Below are positions 17,623-25,842 of a stretch of DNA of 64,000 nucleotides, one piece after another. Source of the stretch: Pseudomonas sp. PSKL.D1 (GTDB taxonomy: Bacteria > Pseudomonadota > Gammaproteobacteria > Pseudomonadales > Pseudomonadaceae); the NCBI RefSeq assembly GCF_028898945.1, contig NZ_CP118607.1, positions 186,001 through 250,000 on the forward strand, given 5' to 3'. The translations under genes were made by a program, and so were the position numbers. Numbering within the stretch: the stretch's first letter is position 1; every line of letters starts with the position of its first letter. The notes beneath the pieces were generated by a model, which was not told the origin of the DNA, made no database searches, and worked only from the letters and a program-made list of their open reading frames with translations.

Positions 17623-18522
17623 ATGCCAGCCGCCTCGAACGCCTTGTCGTCCAACGACAGCGCCCAGCCGCAACTATTTGAAATCCGCCCGTTTCCCGGT
17701 GCCGTCGGCGCCGAGATCATCGGCCTGGACTTGGCCAAGCCGGTCAATGCCGAGGATTTCACCCGAATTCATCGCGCCCACCTCGACCACCATGTGCTGG
17801 TGTTTCGTGACCAACGCATCAGCCCCGAACAGCAAATTGACTTCAGCCGTCGTTTCGGTGAGCTGCAAATCCATGTGCTCAAACAGTTTTTGCTGGCCGG
17901 CCACCCCGAAATCCTGATCGTTTCCAACATCATCGAAAACGGCCAAAACATTGGCCTGGGTGATGCCGGTAAGTTCTGGCATTCCGACCTGTCCTACAAA
18001 GAGCTTCCCAGCCTCGGCTCGATGCTGCATGCCCAGGAGTTGCCCAGTGAGGGCGGCGATACCCTGTTCGCCGACATGCACAAGGCGTGGGACGCAGTGC
18101 CGGAAGCACTGCGCAAAATCGTCGAAGGCCGCCATGCCGCGCATTCCTACACCGCCCGTTATGCCGAAACCAAGTTCGAAGGCAACTGGCGCCCGACCTT
18201 GACCGCCGAGCAACTGGCCCAAGTGAAGGAAGTCATTCACCCGGTAGTTCGTACCCACCCGGAAAACGGCCGTAAGGCGCTGTTTGTCAGCGAGGGCTTC
18301 ACCACCCGCATCGTTGGCCTGCCGGACGATGAAAGCCAGGACGTGCTGCAGCAGCTGTATGCCCTGAGCGTGCTAGAGCAGAACATCTACCGCCACCAAT
18401 GGCAGCCTCACGACCTGGTGTTCTGGGACAACCGTTCGCTGATCCACCTCGCCACCGGCTGCCCCGCGCACCTGCGGCGCAAACTCTTCCGTACCACCAT
18501 CCAGGGCGATGCCCCGTTCTGA
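17623..18522 (+). CDS. TauD/TfdA-family Fe(II)/2-oxoglutarate dioxygenase
   Basis: Probable 2-oxoglutarate- and Fe(II)-dependent dioxygenase of 299 residues. The family oxidises taurine, alkyl sulfates and related compounds, releasing the sulfur or carboxyl moiety. The metal-binding facial triad is visible as HSD (His120, Asp122) and a distal His near residue 275 in NRSLIHLATG. The 2-oxoglutarate-binding Arg lies in the final LRRKLFRTT. Eighteen bases after it begins an ABC importer of the sulfonate/nitrate class, so an organosulfur substrate is the natural inference. The real substrate cannot be read from sequence, so I do not name it tauD. GGGAG precedes the ATG at good spacing. Confidence 0.88.
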   Translation: MPAASNALSSNDSAQPQLFEIRPFPGAVGAEIIGLDLAKPVNAEDFTRIHRAHLDHHVLVFRDQRISPEQQIDFSRRFGELQIHVLKQFLLAGHPEILIVSNIIENGQNIGLGDAGKFWHSDLSYKELPSLGSMLHAQELPSEGGDTLFADMHKAWDAVPEALRKIVEGRHAAHSYTARYAETKFEGNWRPTLTAEQLAQVKEVIHPVVRTHPENGRKALFVSEGFTTRIVGLPDDESQDVLQQLYALSVLEQNIYRHQWQPHDLVFWDNRSLIHLATGCPAHLRRKLFRTTIQGDAPF

Positions 18523-18539
18523 CGACTGAGGAATACATC

Positions 18540-19559
18540 ATGCGCAAATCCATCAGCCGCCTGGCGGCAAGCATTGGCCTGGGCGCCAGCCTGGTTGTCG
18601 GCAGCCTAGCGGCGCCGGCCGTGGCCCAGGCCGAAGGCCAAATTAGAATTGCCGAGCAGTTCGGCATCGTTTACCTGCTGCTCAATGTGGTACGTGATCA
18701 GAACCTGATCGAAAAGCATGGCAAGGAGCAAGGCCTCGACATCAAAGTTGATTGGGCCCAGCTTTCCGGCGGTGCGGCAATCAACGATGCGTTGCTGTCC
18801 GGTTCGGTGGACATCGCCGGGGCCGGTGTTGGCCCGCTTTTGACCGTGTGGGACCGCACCAAAGGCCGCCAGAACGTGAAAGCCGTCGCCTCGCTGGGCA
18901 ACTTCCCGTACTACCTGGTCAGCAGCAACCCGAATGTGAAGACCATCGCCGACATTTCCGAAAAGGACCGTATTGCGGTGCCAGCCGTGGGTGTTTCAGT
19001 GCAGTCACGCTTCCTGCAGTATGCCGCTGCCCAACAGTGGGGTGACAAGGAATACAACCGCCTCGACAAGTACACCCTTGCCGTTCCGCATCCGGATGCC
19101 ACCGCAGCGCTGCTGGCGGGCGGCACCGAGCTTAACGGGCATTTCTCCAACCCACCGTTCCAGGACCAGGCGCTGGCCAACAAAGACGTGCATGTGGTGC
19201 TCAACAGCTATGACCTGCTTGGCCCCAACTCGCCAACCCTGCTGTTCGCCACCGAGAAATTCCGCAAGGACAACCCCAAGACCTACAAGGCCTTCGTCGA
19301 TGCCTTGGCTGAAGCCGCCGACTTTGCCCAGAAGGACAAGGCAGCTGCTGCCGACACGTACATCCGCGTGACCAAGGCAAAGATCGACCGCGACACCTTG
19401 ATCAAGCTGATCGACAACCCGCAGTACGAGTTCACTGTAACGCCCAAGAACACCTACAAACTGGCTGACTTCCTGTACCGGGTAGGTGCCATCAAGAACA
19501 AGCCGGAATCGTGGAAGGATTACTTCTTCCAGGATGAACGCCCGTTGCAGGGGAGCTGA
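18540..19559 (+). CDS. ABC importer periplasmic binding protein (sulfonate/nitrate class)
   Basis: Periplasmic solute-binding protein of the SsuA/TauA/NMT1-like class, 339 residues. The signal peptide (MRKSISRLAAS, hydrophobic core, AVAQA before EGQI) defines the start at ATG 18540. In-frame codons upstream lie inside the dioxygenase gene and are not used. The body carries family hallmarks: an early LLNVVRDQNLIEKHGKE segment, a GGAAINDALLSGSVDIAGAG segment and ELNGHFSNPPFQ. It sits between the dioxygenase and the ATPase, six bases before the latter. Substrate is inferred only as an organosulfur compound or related small anion. Confidence 0.9.
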   Translation: MRKSISRLAASIGLGASLVVGSLAAPAVAQAEGQIRIAEQFGIVYLLLNVVRDQNLIEKHGKEQGLDIKVDWAQLSGGAAINDALLSGSVDIAGAGVGPLLTVWDRTKGRQNVKAVASLGNFPYYLVSSNPNVKTIADISEKDRIAVPAVGVSVQSRFLQYAAAQQWGDKEYNRLDKYTLAVPHPDATAALLAGGTELNGHFSNPPFQDQALANKDVHVVLNSYDLLGPNSPTLLFATEKFRKDNPKTYKAFVDALAEAADFAQKDKAAAADTYIRVTKAKIDRDTLIKLIDNPQYEFTVTPKNTYKLADFLYRVGAIKNKPESWKDYFFQDERPLQGS

Positions 19560-19565
19560 TCAGCC

Positions 19566-20429
19566 ATGACCGCCCCATTGCCAGGCCACACGGCCAGCAA
19601 CCTGAGCCGTGTCGCGACACCCCCTCTGCTCAAGGTGGACAACCTGAGCCTCGAATACCGCACCGCGCAGCGCGTGGTGCGGGCCACCCACCAGGTCAGC
19701 TTCGAGGTGGATCGTGCAGACCGCTTCGTGCTGCTTGGGCCTTCCGGTTGCGGCAAGTCCACCTTGCTCAAGGCAGTTGCAGGGTTTATCAGCCCACAGG
19801 AAGGGCAGATCCTGCTGCAAGGCCAACCGGTCAGCGGCCCCGGGCCGGATCGCATCGTTGTGTTTCAGGAGTTCGACCAGTTGCCGCCATGGAAGACGGT
19901 GAAGCAGAACGTCATGTTCCCGCTGCTGGTTTCCGGCCAACTCAAGCGTGCCGAGGCTGAAGAGCGGGCGCTGCATTACCTGGACAAAGTCGGGCTGGCG
20001 GCTTTCGCCGATGCTTACCCGCACACCCTGTCGGGCGGGATGAAGGCGCGTGTTGCCATTGCCCGCGCACTGGCCACGCAACCCAAAATCTTGCTCATGG
20101 ACGAGCCCTTCGCCGCGCTAGACGCTTTAACGCGCCGCAAGATGCAGGAAGAGCTGTTGCTGTTGTGGGAAGAGGTGCGCTTCACCCTGTTGTTCGTCAC
20201 GCACTCCATTGAGGAAGCGCTGGTGGTCGGCAACCGTATTTTGCTGTTGTCGCCGCACCCGGGCAGGGTGCGTGCCGAGGTGCACAGCCATCAGTACGAC
20301 CTTGGCAGCCTGGGGGGGACGGATTTTCAGGCTGATGCACGGCGTATCCATCGGTTGCTGTTCGATGAGGCCGAAATCCCGGAGCAGGCCGACGGCCTGG
20401 GTTTCAACGACATTCGCATCGCCTACTGA
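19566..20429 (+). CDS. ABC importer ATPase subunit
   Basis: ATP-hydrolysing subunit of the importer, 287 residues. It has Walker A GPSGCGKST (about residues 59-67), Q-loop in VVFQEFDQLPPW, signature LSGGMKARVAIARAL, Walker B ILLMDEPFAALD and H-loop FVTHSIEEA. This pattern is characteristic of the SsuB/TauB/NrtD group. The N-terminus carries about 20 extra residues before the first beta strand. It lies six bases after the binding-protein gene and fourteen before the permease. One of four genes in an apparent operon from 17623 to 21307. Confidence 0.92.
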   Translation: MTAPLPGHTASNLSRVATPPLLKVDNLSLEYRTAQRVVRATHQVSFEVDRADRFVLLGPSGCGKSTLLKAVAGFISPQEGQILLQGQPVSGPGPDRIVVFQEFDQLPPWKTVKQNVMFPLLVSGQLKRAEAEERALHYLDKVGLAAFADAYPHTLSGGMKARVAIARALATQPKILLMDEPFAALDALTRRKMQEELLLLWEEVRFTLLFVTHSIEEALVVGNRILLLSPHPGRVRAEVHSHQYDLGSLGGTDFQADARRIHRLLFDEAEIPEQADGLGFNDIRIAY

Positions 20430-20443
20430 CAGGAGCTTCAGTC

Positions 20444-21307
20444 ATGACCCCTACACCTGTACGCCAGGAATACGAGGTGCAGCTGGAGCCTTTGCTCAGT
20501 GTGCCTCTTGAACGCAACTTGCCGCTGGCACAGCGCCTGTGGCAGCACGGTTGGCTGCGCAAGGCGGTGATTCTCGCGGTGATCGCTGCGCTGTGGGAGG
20601 CCATTGCCCGTTATCAAGGCAATGACCTGTTGCTGCCGACCTTTCTGCAAACAGCCACGGCACTGTGGGACGGCCTGATCAGCGGCGAGCTGCCGGCCAA
20701 GGTCGGTGTTTCGCTGGTGATTCTGCTCAAGGGCTACGTGCTCGGTATTGTGCTGGCGTTTGGCCTGACCAGTTTGGCGGTTTCTACCCAGTTGGGGCGC
20801 GATCTGCTTGGCACGTTGACCTCCATGTTCAACCCGCTACCGGCAATCGCGTTGCTGCCGTTGGCCCTGTTGTGGTTTGGGCTGGGCGACAACAGCCTGA
20901 TCTTCGTGCTGGTGCACTCGGTGCTCTGGGCGCTGGCGTTGAACACCTACGCGGGCTTTTTGGGGGTGTCGGAAACGCTGCGCATGGCGGGGCGTAACTA
21001 CGGCCTGAAGGGCTTGAGGCTGGTGCTGCACATTTTGGTGCCAGCGGCGCTGCCGTCGATCCTGTCTGGGCTGAAGATCGGTTGGGCATTTGCCTGGCGC
21101 ACACTGATTGCCGCAGAGCTGGTGTTTGGGGCGAGCAGCGGTAAGGGTGGGCTTGGCTGGTACATTTTCCAGAACCGTAACGAGCTGTATACCGACAAGG
21201 TGTTTGCCGGGTTGGCCGTGGTGATCTTGATCGGCTTGTTGGTCGAAGGGCTGGTGTTCAATACCCTGGAGCGGTTGACCGTGCGACGCTGGGGCATGCA
21301 GCGATGA
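20444..21307 (+). CDS. ABC importer permease subunit (SsuC/TauC-like)
   Basis: Integral membrane permease, 287 residues, with about six hydrophobic helices starting near residue 45 (AVILAVIAALWEAIA). The cytoplasmic EAA loop is recognisable around ETLRMAGRNYGLKG, where it should contact the ATPase. A hydrophilic N-terminal stretch of about 35 residues precedes the first helix. An AGGAG ribosome site sits at the right distance from the ATG. Last gene of the dioxygenase-transporter group, followed by a REP palindrome. Confidence 0.92.
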   Translation: MTPTPVRQEYEVQLEPLLSVPLERNLPLAQRLWQHGWLRKAVILAVIAALWEAIARYQGNDLLLPTFLQTATALWDGLISGELPAKVGVSLVILLKGYVLGIVLAFGLTSLAVSTQLGRDLLGTLTSMFNPLPAIALLPLALLWFGLGDNSLIFVLVHSVLWALALNTYAGFLGVSETLRMAGRNYGLKGLRLVLHILVPAALPSILSGLKIGWAFAWRTLIAAELVFGASSGKGGLGWYIFQNRNELYTDKVFAGLAVVILIGLLVEGLVFNTLERLTVRRWGMQR

Positions 21308-21319
21308 CATACCTGTGCC

Positions 21320-21393
21320 GGCCTCATCGCGGATAAATCCGCTCCTACAGTGATTTCACCGTCTGTAGGAGCGGATTTATCCGCGATAGGGCC
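21320..21393. repeat. REP palindrome pair (P. putida type)
   Basis: Inverted pair of the GTAGGAGCGGATTTATCCGC element with GGCCTCATCGCGG at one end, lying between the permease stop and the convergent WYL-type gene. It is placed to terminate transcription from both sides. Confidence 0.9.
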
Positions 21394-21404
21394 ATCACAG
21401 GCAT

Positions 21405-22031
21405 TCAAATCAAGTATCGGGCAGCCGCATTGCTCAAGGCCCTGGCAATCTCATCGCGCAGCTCGCCTGGCTGCTCCACCACCACACCGTCCCCTTGGCT
21501 AAGCAACCACCAGCGCAGCGGCCAACCGTCCTCCACGGTGGCCCGCAAGCGGTGCCCTTGCTCCAGTGCAGTCAGCTGCATGTCCGGGCTCAACGGCTCA
21601 TCACGTAACCGCCGAGCCACCTGATCGTTAACCCATGCCAGCAATTCCAGGCCTTCGCCCAGCGCCGGCTTTAGCGTTTCATTGCGCAAATAACCCAACA
21701 AGTCGAAATTGCCTCGCACATCTCCAGCGGCCTGGGCCGACCAGTGCCAGCCAAACGGAATGCTCTTGTCATTTCGCTCAAGAGGGAAGATCAACGACAA
21801 CTCGTTCAAGTCGCGTTCGATCGTGCGCTTGCTGACATCGAAACCCACATCCCGCAAGCGCCACACCAGTTCGGCGCTGGTTATGCCAGGGGAGCGGCTG
21901 GGCAGTTGGCGCAGTAGCGCCCACTGACGGCAGAGGGTGGCGCGGGTGGTGGCGAACGGCAAAAGGTAACGTCCTTGTCTAGGCTTGCTGCAACAGGATG
22001 GCGGCACGAGCGGATCATGGCAATTAGCCAT
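21405..22031 (-). CDS. Shortened WYL-type transcriptional regulator
   Basis: DNA-binding regulator of 208 residues, where WYL proteins are usually about 300-330. Residues about 35-90 are a DeoR/HTH_11-like winged helix (SAELVWRLRDVGFDVSKRT, then IERDLNELS). Residues about 105-208 match the C-terminal WCX extension (LSPDMQLTALE, then WPLRWWLLSQGDGVVVEQP and LRDEIARAL). The central WYL domain that should join them is essentially missing, and the join is in frame. It could be a natural short form, a functional derivative or a decayed gene. It faces the dioxygenase/ABC operon across a REP element. Start ATG at 22031 has no strong ribosome site. Confidence 0.78.
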   Translation of the reverse strand: MANCHDPLVPPSCCSKPRQGRYLLPFATTRATLCRQWALLRQLPSRSPGITSAELVWRLRDVGFDVSKRTIERDLNELSLIFPLERNDKSIPFGWHWSAQAAGDVRGNFDLLGYLRNETLKPALGEGLELLAWVNDQVARRLRDEPLSPDMQLTALEQGHRLRATVEDGWPLRWWLLSQGDGVVVEQPGELRDEIARALSNAAARYLI

Positions 22032-22168
22032 GGCTGCATGAGATCAGGCAATTGGCAATTGGTTGCCTGCTACCAGATCGTTCGCGACAGGTTTTGACGT
22101 GGCATTGCGCAGAATCACGCCTCAGCACAGCCGCGGTCGGGCCTGTGGGTCGTTCAATGAGGATGAAC

Positions 22169-22963
22169 ATGTCTGCTGTCAGCAATATCCATTCGCTGCT
22201 CGCCCGTCTTTTGCCCGAGCAGGTCATTACCGCACCGACCCCCGCCGGGCGCCGGCAACGGTTGTTTGCTGGCGTAGGGCTACCGAGCCAACGCGCGCTG
22301 CTGGTCAACCGCCTCGACGAAGCGCCCGACGTGCAAGCGGTGTATGCCGACCTTAGGCAGCAGGCCCTGGCTGGCAATGTAGCTGCGCTCAATGATCTCG
22401 GCTGGATCTGGCTGAACGGCAAGTACTGGCGCGCTGACACTGGCCTTGCCGGGCACCTGCTGCGCATGGCGGCGCTGCAGGGGAATGCCGCTGCGTGGTT
22501 CAACCTGGGCCAGCAGCACTACTTCGGCAAAGGGGTTGAAACGTCCTACCTGCAAGCGGCGGAATGTTACCGGCAGGCATTCGAGCGCGGCATCTGGCAC
22601 GCTGCCGCCGCACTGGGCGACCTGTTCGAAGAAGAGGTGTGCGACGCCAGCCTGGGCTGGCAGGTCGACATGCCTCAGGCGTACCAATGGTTTTTGCGGG
22701 GTGCCGAACGTGGCGATGCCAGGTGCCGCTTTGAGGTCGGTTACCGTTTGCTGCATGGGCTATGCGTGGAGGCCGACCTCAAGGCCGGCCTCTACTGGCT
22801 GGAGTTGGCGGCGGCTACCGGCGTGATGCAGGCGGCCGAGGAGTTGGCGGTGCATTTCAGCAGGCGTGATGCGGGGCGTTATCTGGATTGGCGGGATCGC
22901 GCGGTGCAGATGGGCAGCACGTTGGCACTGGCCATGAAGCTGGAAGACCAGGCCCAACCCTGA
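22169..22963 (+). CDS. Sel1-repeat (tetratricopeptide-like) protein
   Basis: 264-residue cytoplasmic protein made mainly of Sel1-like helical repeats, used for protein-protein contacts. At least three are visible: GNVAALNDLGWIWLNGKYW, GNAAAWFNLGQQHYFGKGV and GDARCRFEVGYRLLHGLCV, each spaced by about 36-75 residues. Start chosen at ATG 22169 because AGGA lies five bases upstream; longer in-frame extensions have no ribosome site. No signal peptide is visible. Partner and pathway are unknown. Divergent from the WYL-type regulator and upstream of the marR operon, from which a hairpin separates it. Confidence 0.82.
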   Translation: MSAVSNIHSLLARLLPEQVITAPTPAGRRQRLFAGVGLPSQRALLVNRLDEAPDVQAVYADLRQQALAGNVAALNDLGWIWLNGKYWRADTGLAGHLLRMAALQGNAAAWFNLGQQHYFGKGVETSYLQAAECYRQAFERGIWHAAAALGDLFEEEVCDASLGWQVDMPQAYQWFLRGAERGDARCRFEVGYRLLHGLCVEADLKAGLYWLELAAATGVMQAAEELAVHFSRRDAGRYLDWRDRAVQMGSTLALAMKLEDQAQP

Positions 22964-23024
22964 TGGGGGTTACACAGCGTTTTACTTACCTGCGCATGAA
23001 CAACAATTCATCAGCGCTCTGTCG

Positions 23025-23045
23025 CCCCCTGTTGACGACAGGGGG
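23025..23045. terminator. Hairpin between the Sel1 gene and marR
   Basis: Stem CCCCCTGT / ACAGGGGG with a five-base loop, 61 bp after the Sel1-protein stop. There is no U-run, so it is not a classical terminator. It overlaps the probable -35 element (TTGACG) of the marR promoter and may instead affect that promoter. Confidence 0.45.
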
Positions 23046-23079
23046 AGGCCAAGGCGTATATTGATAGTTAGCAAACTAT
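23032..23079 (+). promoter_or_regulatory. marR operon promoter with overlapping operator
   Basis: TTGACG (23032-23037) and TATATT (23057-23062) make a plausible -35/-10 pair, with a long 19-bp spacing. Immediately downstream, spanning the expected start site, lies a perfect inverted repeat ATAGTT-AGCA-AACTAT (23064-23079). This form and position are typical of MarR-family operators, so the marR product next door probably represses its own operon here. Confidence 0.6.
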
Positions 23080-23099
23080 GAATATCCTTGGTTCCTCAC

Positions 23100-23549
23100 A
23101 TGACCCTTGACTCCCTGCGCTTGCAAGTTAGCAGTGGCATGGTGGTTGCCGGCCGCCATTGGCGCCGTATCTGCCACACAGCCCTGACCAGCTACGGTAT
23201 TTCCGAAGCCTGCGCCGCACCATTGCTGATGATCGTGCGCCTGGGTGATGGCGTGCATCAGGTTGCCGTGGCGCAGGCGGCAGGCCTGGAAAGCCCGTCG
23301 CTGGTGCGCCTGCTGGATCAGTTATGCAAGGCCGGCCTGGTGTGCCGTAGTGAAGACCCACTGGACCGCCGCGCCAAGGCACTTAGCCTGACCGCTGAAG
23401 GGCGGGTGCTGGCAGAGGCCATCGAAGCCGAGTTGGTGCGTGTACGCCACGAGGTGTTGCAAGGCATTGACGAAGCTGACCTGCAGGCGGCTTTACGCGT
23501 ACTGCGTGCCTTCGAGGCCGCAGGCTTGGGTTCGGGCGGGGTGGCATGA
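23100..23549 (+). CDS. MarR-family transcriptional regulator of the efflux operon
   Basis: Dimeric winged-helix repressor of 149 residues, normal for MarR. Residues about 50-105 contain the helix-turn-helix (QVAVAQAAGLESPSLVRLLDQL) followed by the wing DPLDRRAKALSLT with the usual D-x-R-(D/R)-R signature. Start ATG at 23100 gives MTLDSLRLQ; an in-frame codon twelve bases upstream is possible. Its stop overlaps the start of the FUSC gene (ATGA), so regulator and pump are co-translated. An inverted repeat at 23064-23079 is the likely operator. The inducer is probably an aromatic or hydrophobic acid, judging from the pump type. Confidence 0.9.
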   Translation: MTLDSLRLQVSSGMVVAGRHWRRICHTALTSYGISEACAAPLLMIVRLGDGVHQVAVAQAAGLESPSLVRLLDQLCKAGLVCRSEDPLDRRAKALSLTAEGRVLAEAIEAELVRVRHEVLQGIDEADLQAALRVLRAFEAAGLGSGGVA

Positions 23550-25633
23550 ACGGTTTCTTCAGCTCGGTGCCGCCCGCCCGCGACTGGTTCTATGGCGTGC
23601 GCACGTTTGGCGCCTCGATGATTGCCCTGTACATCGCCTTGCTGATGCAGTTGCCGCGTCCGTATTGGGCGATGGCTACCGTTTACATCGTCTCCAGCCC
23701 GTTTGTAGGCCCGACCAGTTCGAAGGCGTTGTACCGCGCCCTGGGCACGCTGCTCGGCGCCGGTGGGGCGATTTTCCTGGTGCCGCCGCTTGTGCAGTCC
23801 CCGCTGTTGCTGACAGTCGCCATCGCCCTCTGGACCGGCACGCTCCTGTACCTCTCGCTTAACCTGCGTACTGCCAACAACTATGTGCTGATGCTGGCAG
23901 GCTACACGTTGCCCATGATTGGCCTGGCCGTGGTCGACAACCCGCTGGCAGTGTTCGATGTGGCCTCTTCCCGCGCCCAGGAAATTTGCCTGGGCATTGT
24001 CTGTGCGGCCGTGGTTGGGGCGATTTTCTGGCCGCGCCGGTTGGCCCCGGTGGTAGTTGGTGCCACGGGCTCCTGGTTCAGTGAGGCAATACGCTATAGC
24101 GATACCTACCTGGCCCGCGATGTGGCTGCCGATAAGGTGGGTGGCATGCGCGGCGCGATGGTCGCCACCTTCAACTCACTGGAATTGATGATTGGCCAGC
24201 TCGGCCATGAAGGGGCGGGCCCGCATACCCTGAAGAACGCTCGCGAACTGCGTGGGCGCATGATCCACCTGCTGCCGGTAATTGATGCGCTCGACGATGC
24301 GCTGGTCGCCCTTGAGGGCCGTGCGCCGGCCCAGTTCGCGCAACTGCAACCGCTGCTGGCCGCAGCCCGTGAATGGCTCAAAGGCACCGCCGACAACGCC
24401 TCGGTCGCCCGCTGGACCGCCCTGCACGAGCAGATCGACCGCCTGCAGCCCGGCGCTGCCGCCCTTGACCAGCGGTCCGAACTGCTGCTGTCCAACGCCC
24501 TCTACCGCCTGACCGAATGGGCGGACCTCTGGCAAGACTGCTGCACCCTGCAGCATGCCCTGCGCAGTGACGATGCCAAACCCTGGCGCGCGGCGTACCG
24601 CCACTGGCGCCTGGGCCGCCTGACACCATTCTTCGACCGTGGCCTGATGCTCTATTCCGTGTGTTCCACGGTGCTGGCTATCATCGTTGCCTGCGGCCTG
24701 TGGATAGGCTTGGGCTGGAACGATGGCGCCAGCGCGGTCATTCTGGCCGCAGTGTCCTGCAGCTTCTTCGCAGCCATGGATGACCCGGCACCTCAGATCT
24801 ACCGGTTCTTCTTCTGGACCTTGATGTCGGTGATCTTCTCCAGCCTGTACCTGTTCCTGGTGTTGCCCAACCTGCACGACTTCCCGATGTTGGTGCTGGC
24901 GTTTGCCGTGCCGTTCATCATCGTCGGTACCCTGACCGTGCAACCGCGCTTTTACCTGGGCACGCTGCTGACCATCGTCAACACTTCGACCTTTATCAGC
25001 ATCCAGGGTGCCTACGACGCGGACTTCTTCACGTTCCTCAATTCCAACCTGGCTGGCCCGGTGGGCCTGTTGTTTGCCTTCATCTGGACTCTGGTAATGC
25101 GCCCGTTTGGTGTGGAACTGGCGGCCAAGCGCATGACCCGCTTCGTCTGGCGCGACATTGTAGAAATGACCGAACCCGGCACCCTGGCAGAACAACGCCA
25201 AGTCGGCGTGCAGATGCTCGACCGCCTCATGCAGCACCTGCCGCGGTTGTCGCAGACCGGCCAGGACAGCGGCGCGGCCCTGCGTGACGTGCGGGTTGGG
25301 CTGAACTTGCTCGACGTGCAGGCATACCTGCCGCGTGCCGGCCAGCAAGCCCGCGAGCGCCTGCAAACAGTGATCGACGAAGTAGGCGCCCACTACGCTG
25401 CCTGCCTGCGTGCCGGTGAGCGCCTGCATGCCCCGGCGGCGCTGTTGCGCAACATGGAACGCGCCCGCCTGGCACTGAACCTTGACGAACTTTACGAACG
25501 TGGCGATGCCCGCACCCACCTGCTGCATGCCCTCAGCGGCCTGCGTCTGGCCTTGTTGCCGGGGGTGGAAGTGATGCTCGAGCCCGCCGAACAACCGCAA
25601 CTGCCCCCCGGCCTGGACGGAGCGCCCCTGTGA
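23546..25633 (+). CDS. FUSC-family inner-membrane efflux protein (AaeB-like)
   Basis: Inner-membrane component of a tripartite exporter, 695 residues. Two hydrophobic blocks, each of several helices, lie at about residues 15-160 and 365-520. Each is followed by a long soluble helical region, the AaeB/FUSC layout. The first block begins YGVRTFGASMIALYIALLMQ and contains PYWAMATVYIVSSPFVGPT, the conserved FUSC segment. Relatives export p-hydroxybenzoate-like aromatic acids or confer fusaric acid resistance. It overlaps marR by four bases and the DUF1656 gene by four bases (GTGA). Confidence 0.92.
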   Translation: MNGFFSSVPPARDWFYGVRTFGASMIALYIALLMQLPRPYWAMATVYIVSSPFVGPTSSKALYRALGTLLGAGGAIFLVPPLVQSPLLLTVAIALWTGTLLYLSLNLRTANNYVLMLAGYTLPMIGLAVVDNPLAVFDVASSRAQEICLGIVCAAVVGAIFWPRRLAPVVVGATGSWFSEAIRYSDTYLARDVAADKVGGMRGAMVATFNSLELMIGQLGHEGAGPHTLKNARELRGRMIHLLPVIDALDDALVALEGRAPAQFAQLQPLLAAAREWLKGTADNASVARWTALHEQIDRLQPGAAALDQRSELLLSNALYRLTEWADLWQDCCTLQHALRSDDAKPWRAAYRHWRLGRLTPFFDRGLMLYSVCSTVLAIIVACGLWIGLGWNDGASAVILAAVSCSFFAAMDDPAPQIYRFFFWTLMSVIFSSLYLFLVLPNLHDFPMLVLAFAVPFIIVGTLTVQPRFYLGTLLTIVNTSTFISIQGAYDADFFTFLNSNLAGPVGLLFAFIWTLVMRPFGVELAAKRMTRFVWRDIVEMTEPGTLAEQRQVGVQMLDRLMQHLPRLSQTGQDSGAALRDVRVGLNLLDVQAYLPRAGQQARERLQTVIDEVGAHYAACLRAGERLHAPAALLRNMERARLALNLDELYERGDARTHLLHALSGLRLALLPGVEVMLEPAEQPQLPPGLDGAPL

Positions 25634-25842
25634 TTGGTGAACTGGATATCAGTGGGGTGTTCCTGCCCACGCTGCTGGTGATGATGTTTGGCACCTACCT
25701 GTTGTTCCTCGGGGTGCATGCGGTGCTGGTGCGTGTGCATTTCTACCGCCTGGTCTGGCACCGGGCGCTGTTCAACGTTGCCCTGTATGCCGTGCTGCTT
25801 GGTGCGGTGGACCACTTTTGCCGAAGCCTGATGCTGCCATGA
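25630..25842 (+). CDS. DUF1656 small inner-membrane protein (AaeX-like)
   Basis: 70-residue protein with two hydrophobic segments (FLPTLLVMMFGTYLLFLGVHAVL and ALFNVALYAVLLGAVDHF), matching DUF1656/AaeX. It always accompanies FUSC-HlyD pumps but has no proven function. The start is GTG at 25630, overlapping the FUSC stop, and its own stop overlaps the hlyD start (ATGA). It is therefore embedded in a translationally coupled string. Confidence 0.9.
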   Translation: MIGELDISGVFLPTLLVMMFGTYLLFLGVHAVLVRVHFYRLVWHRALFNVALYAVLLGAVDHFCRSLMLP

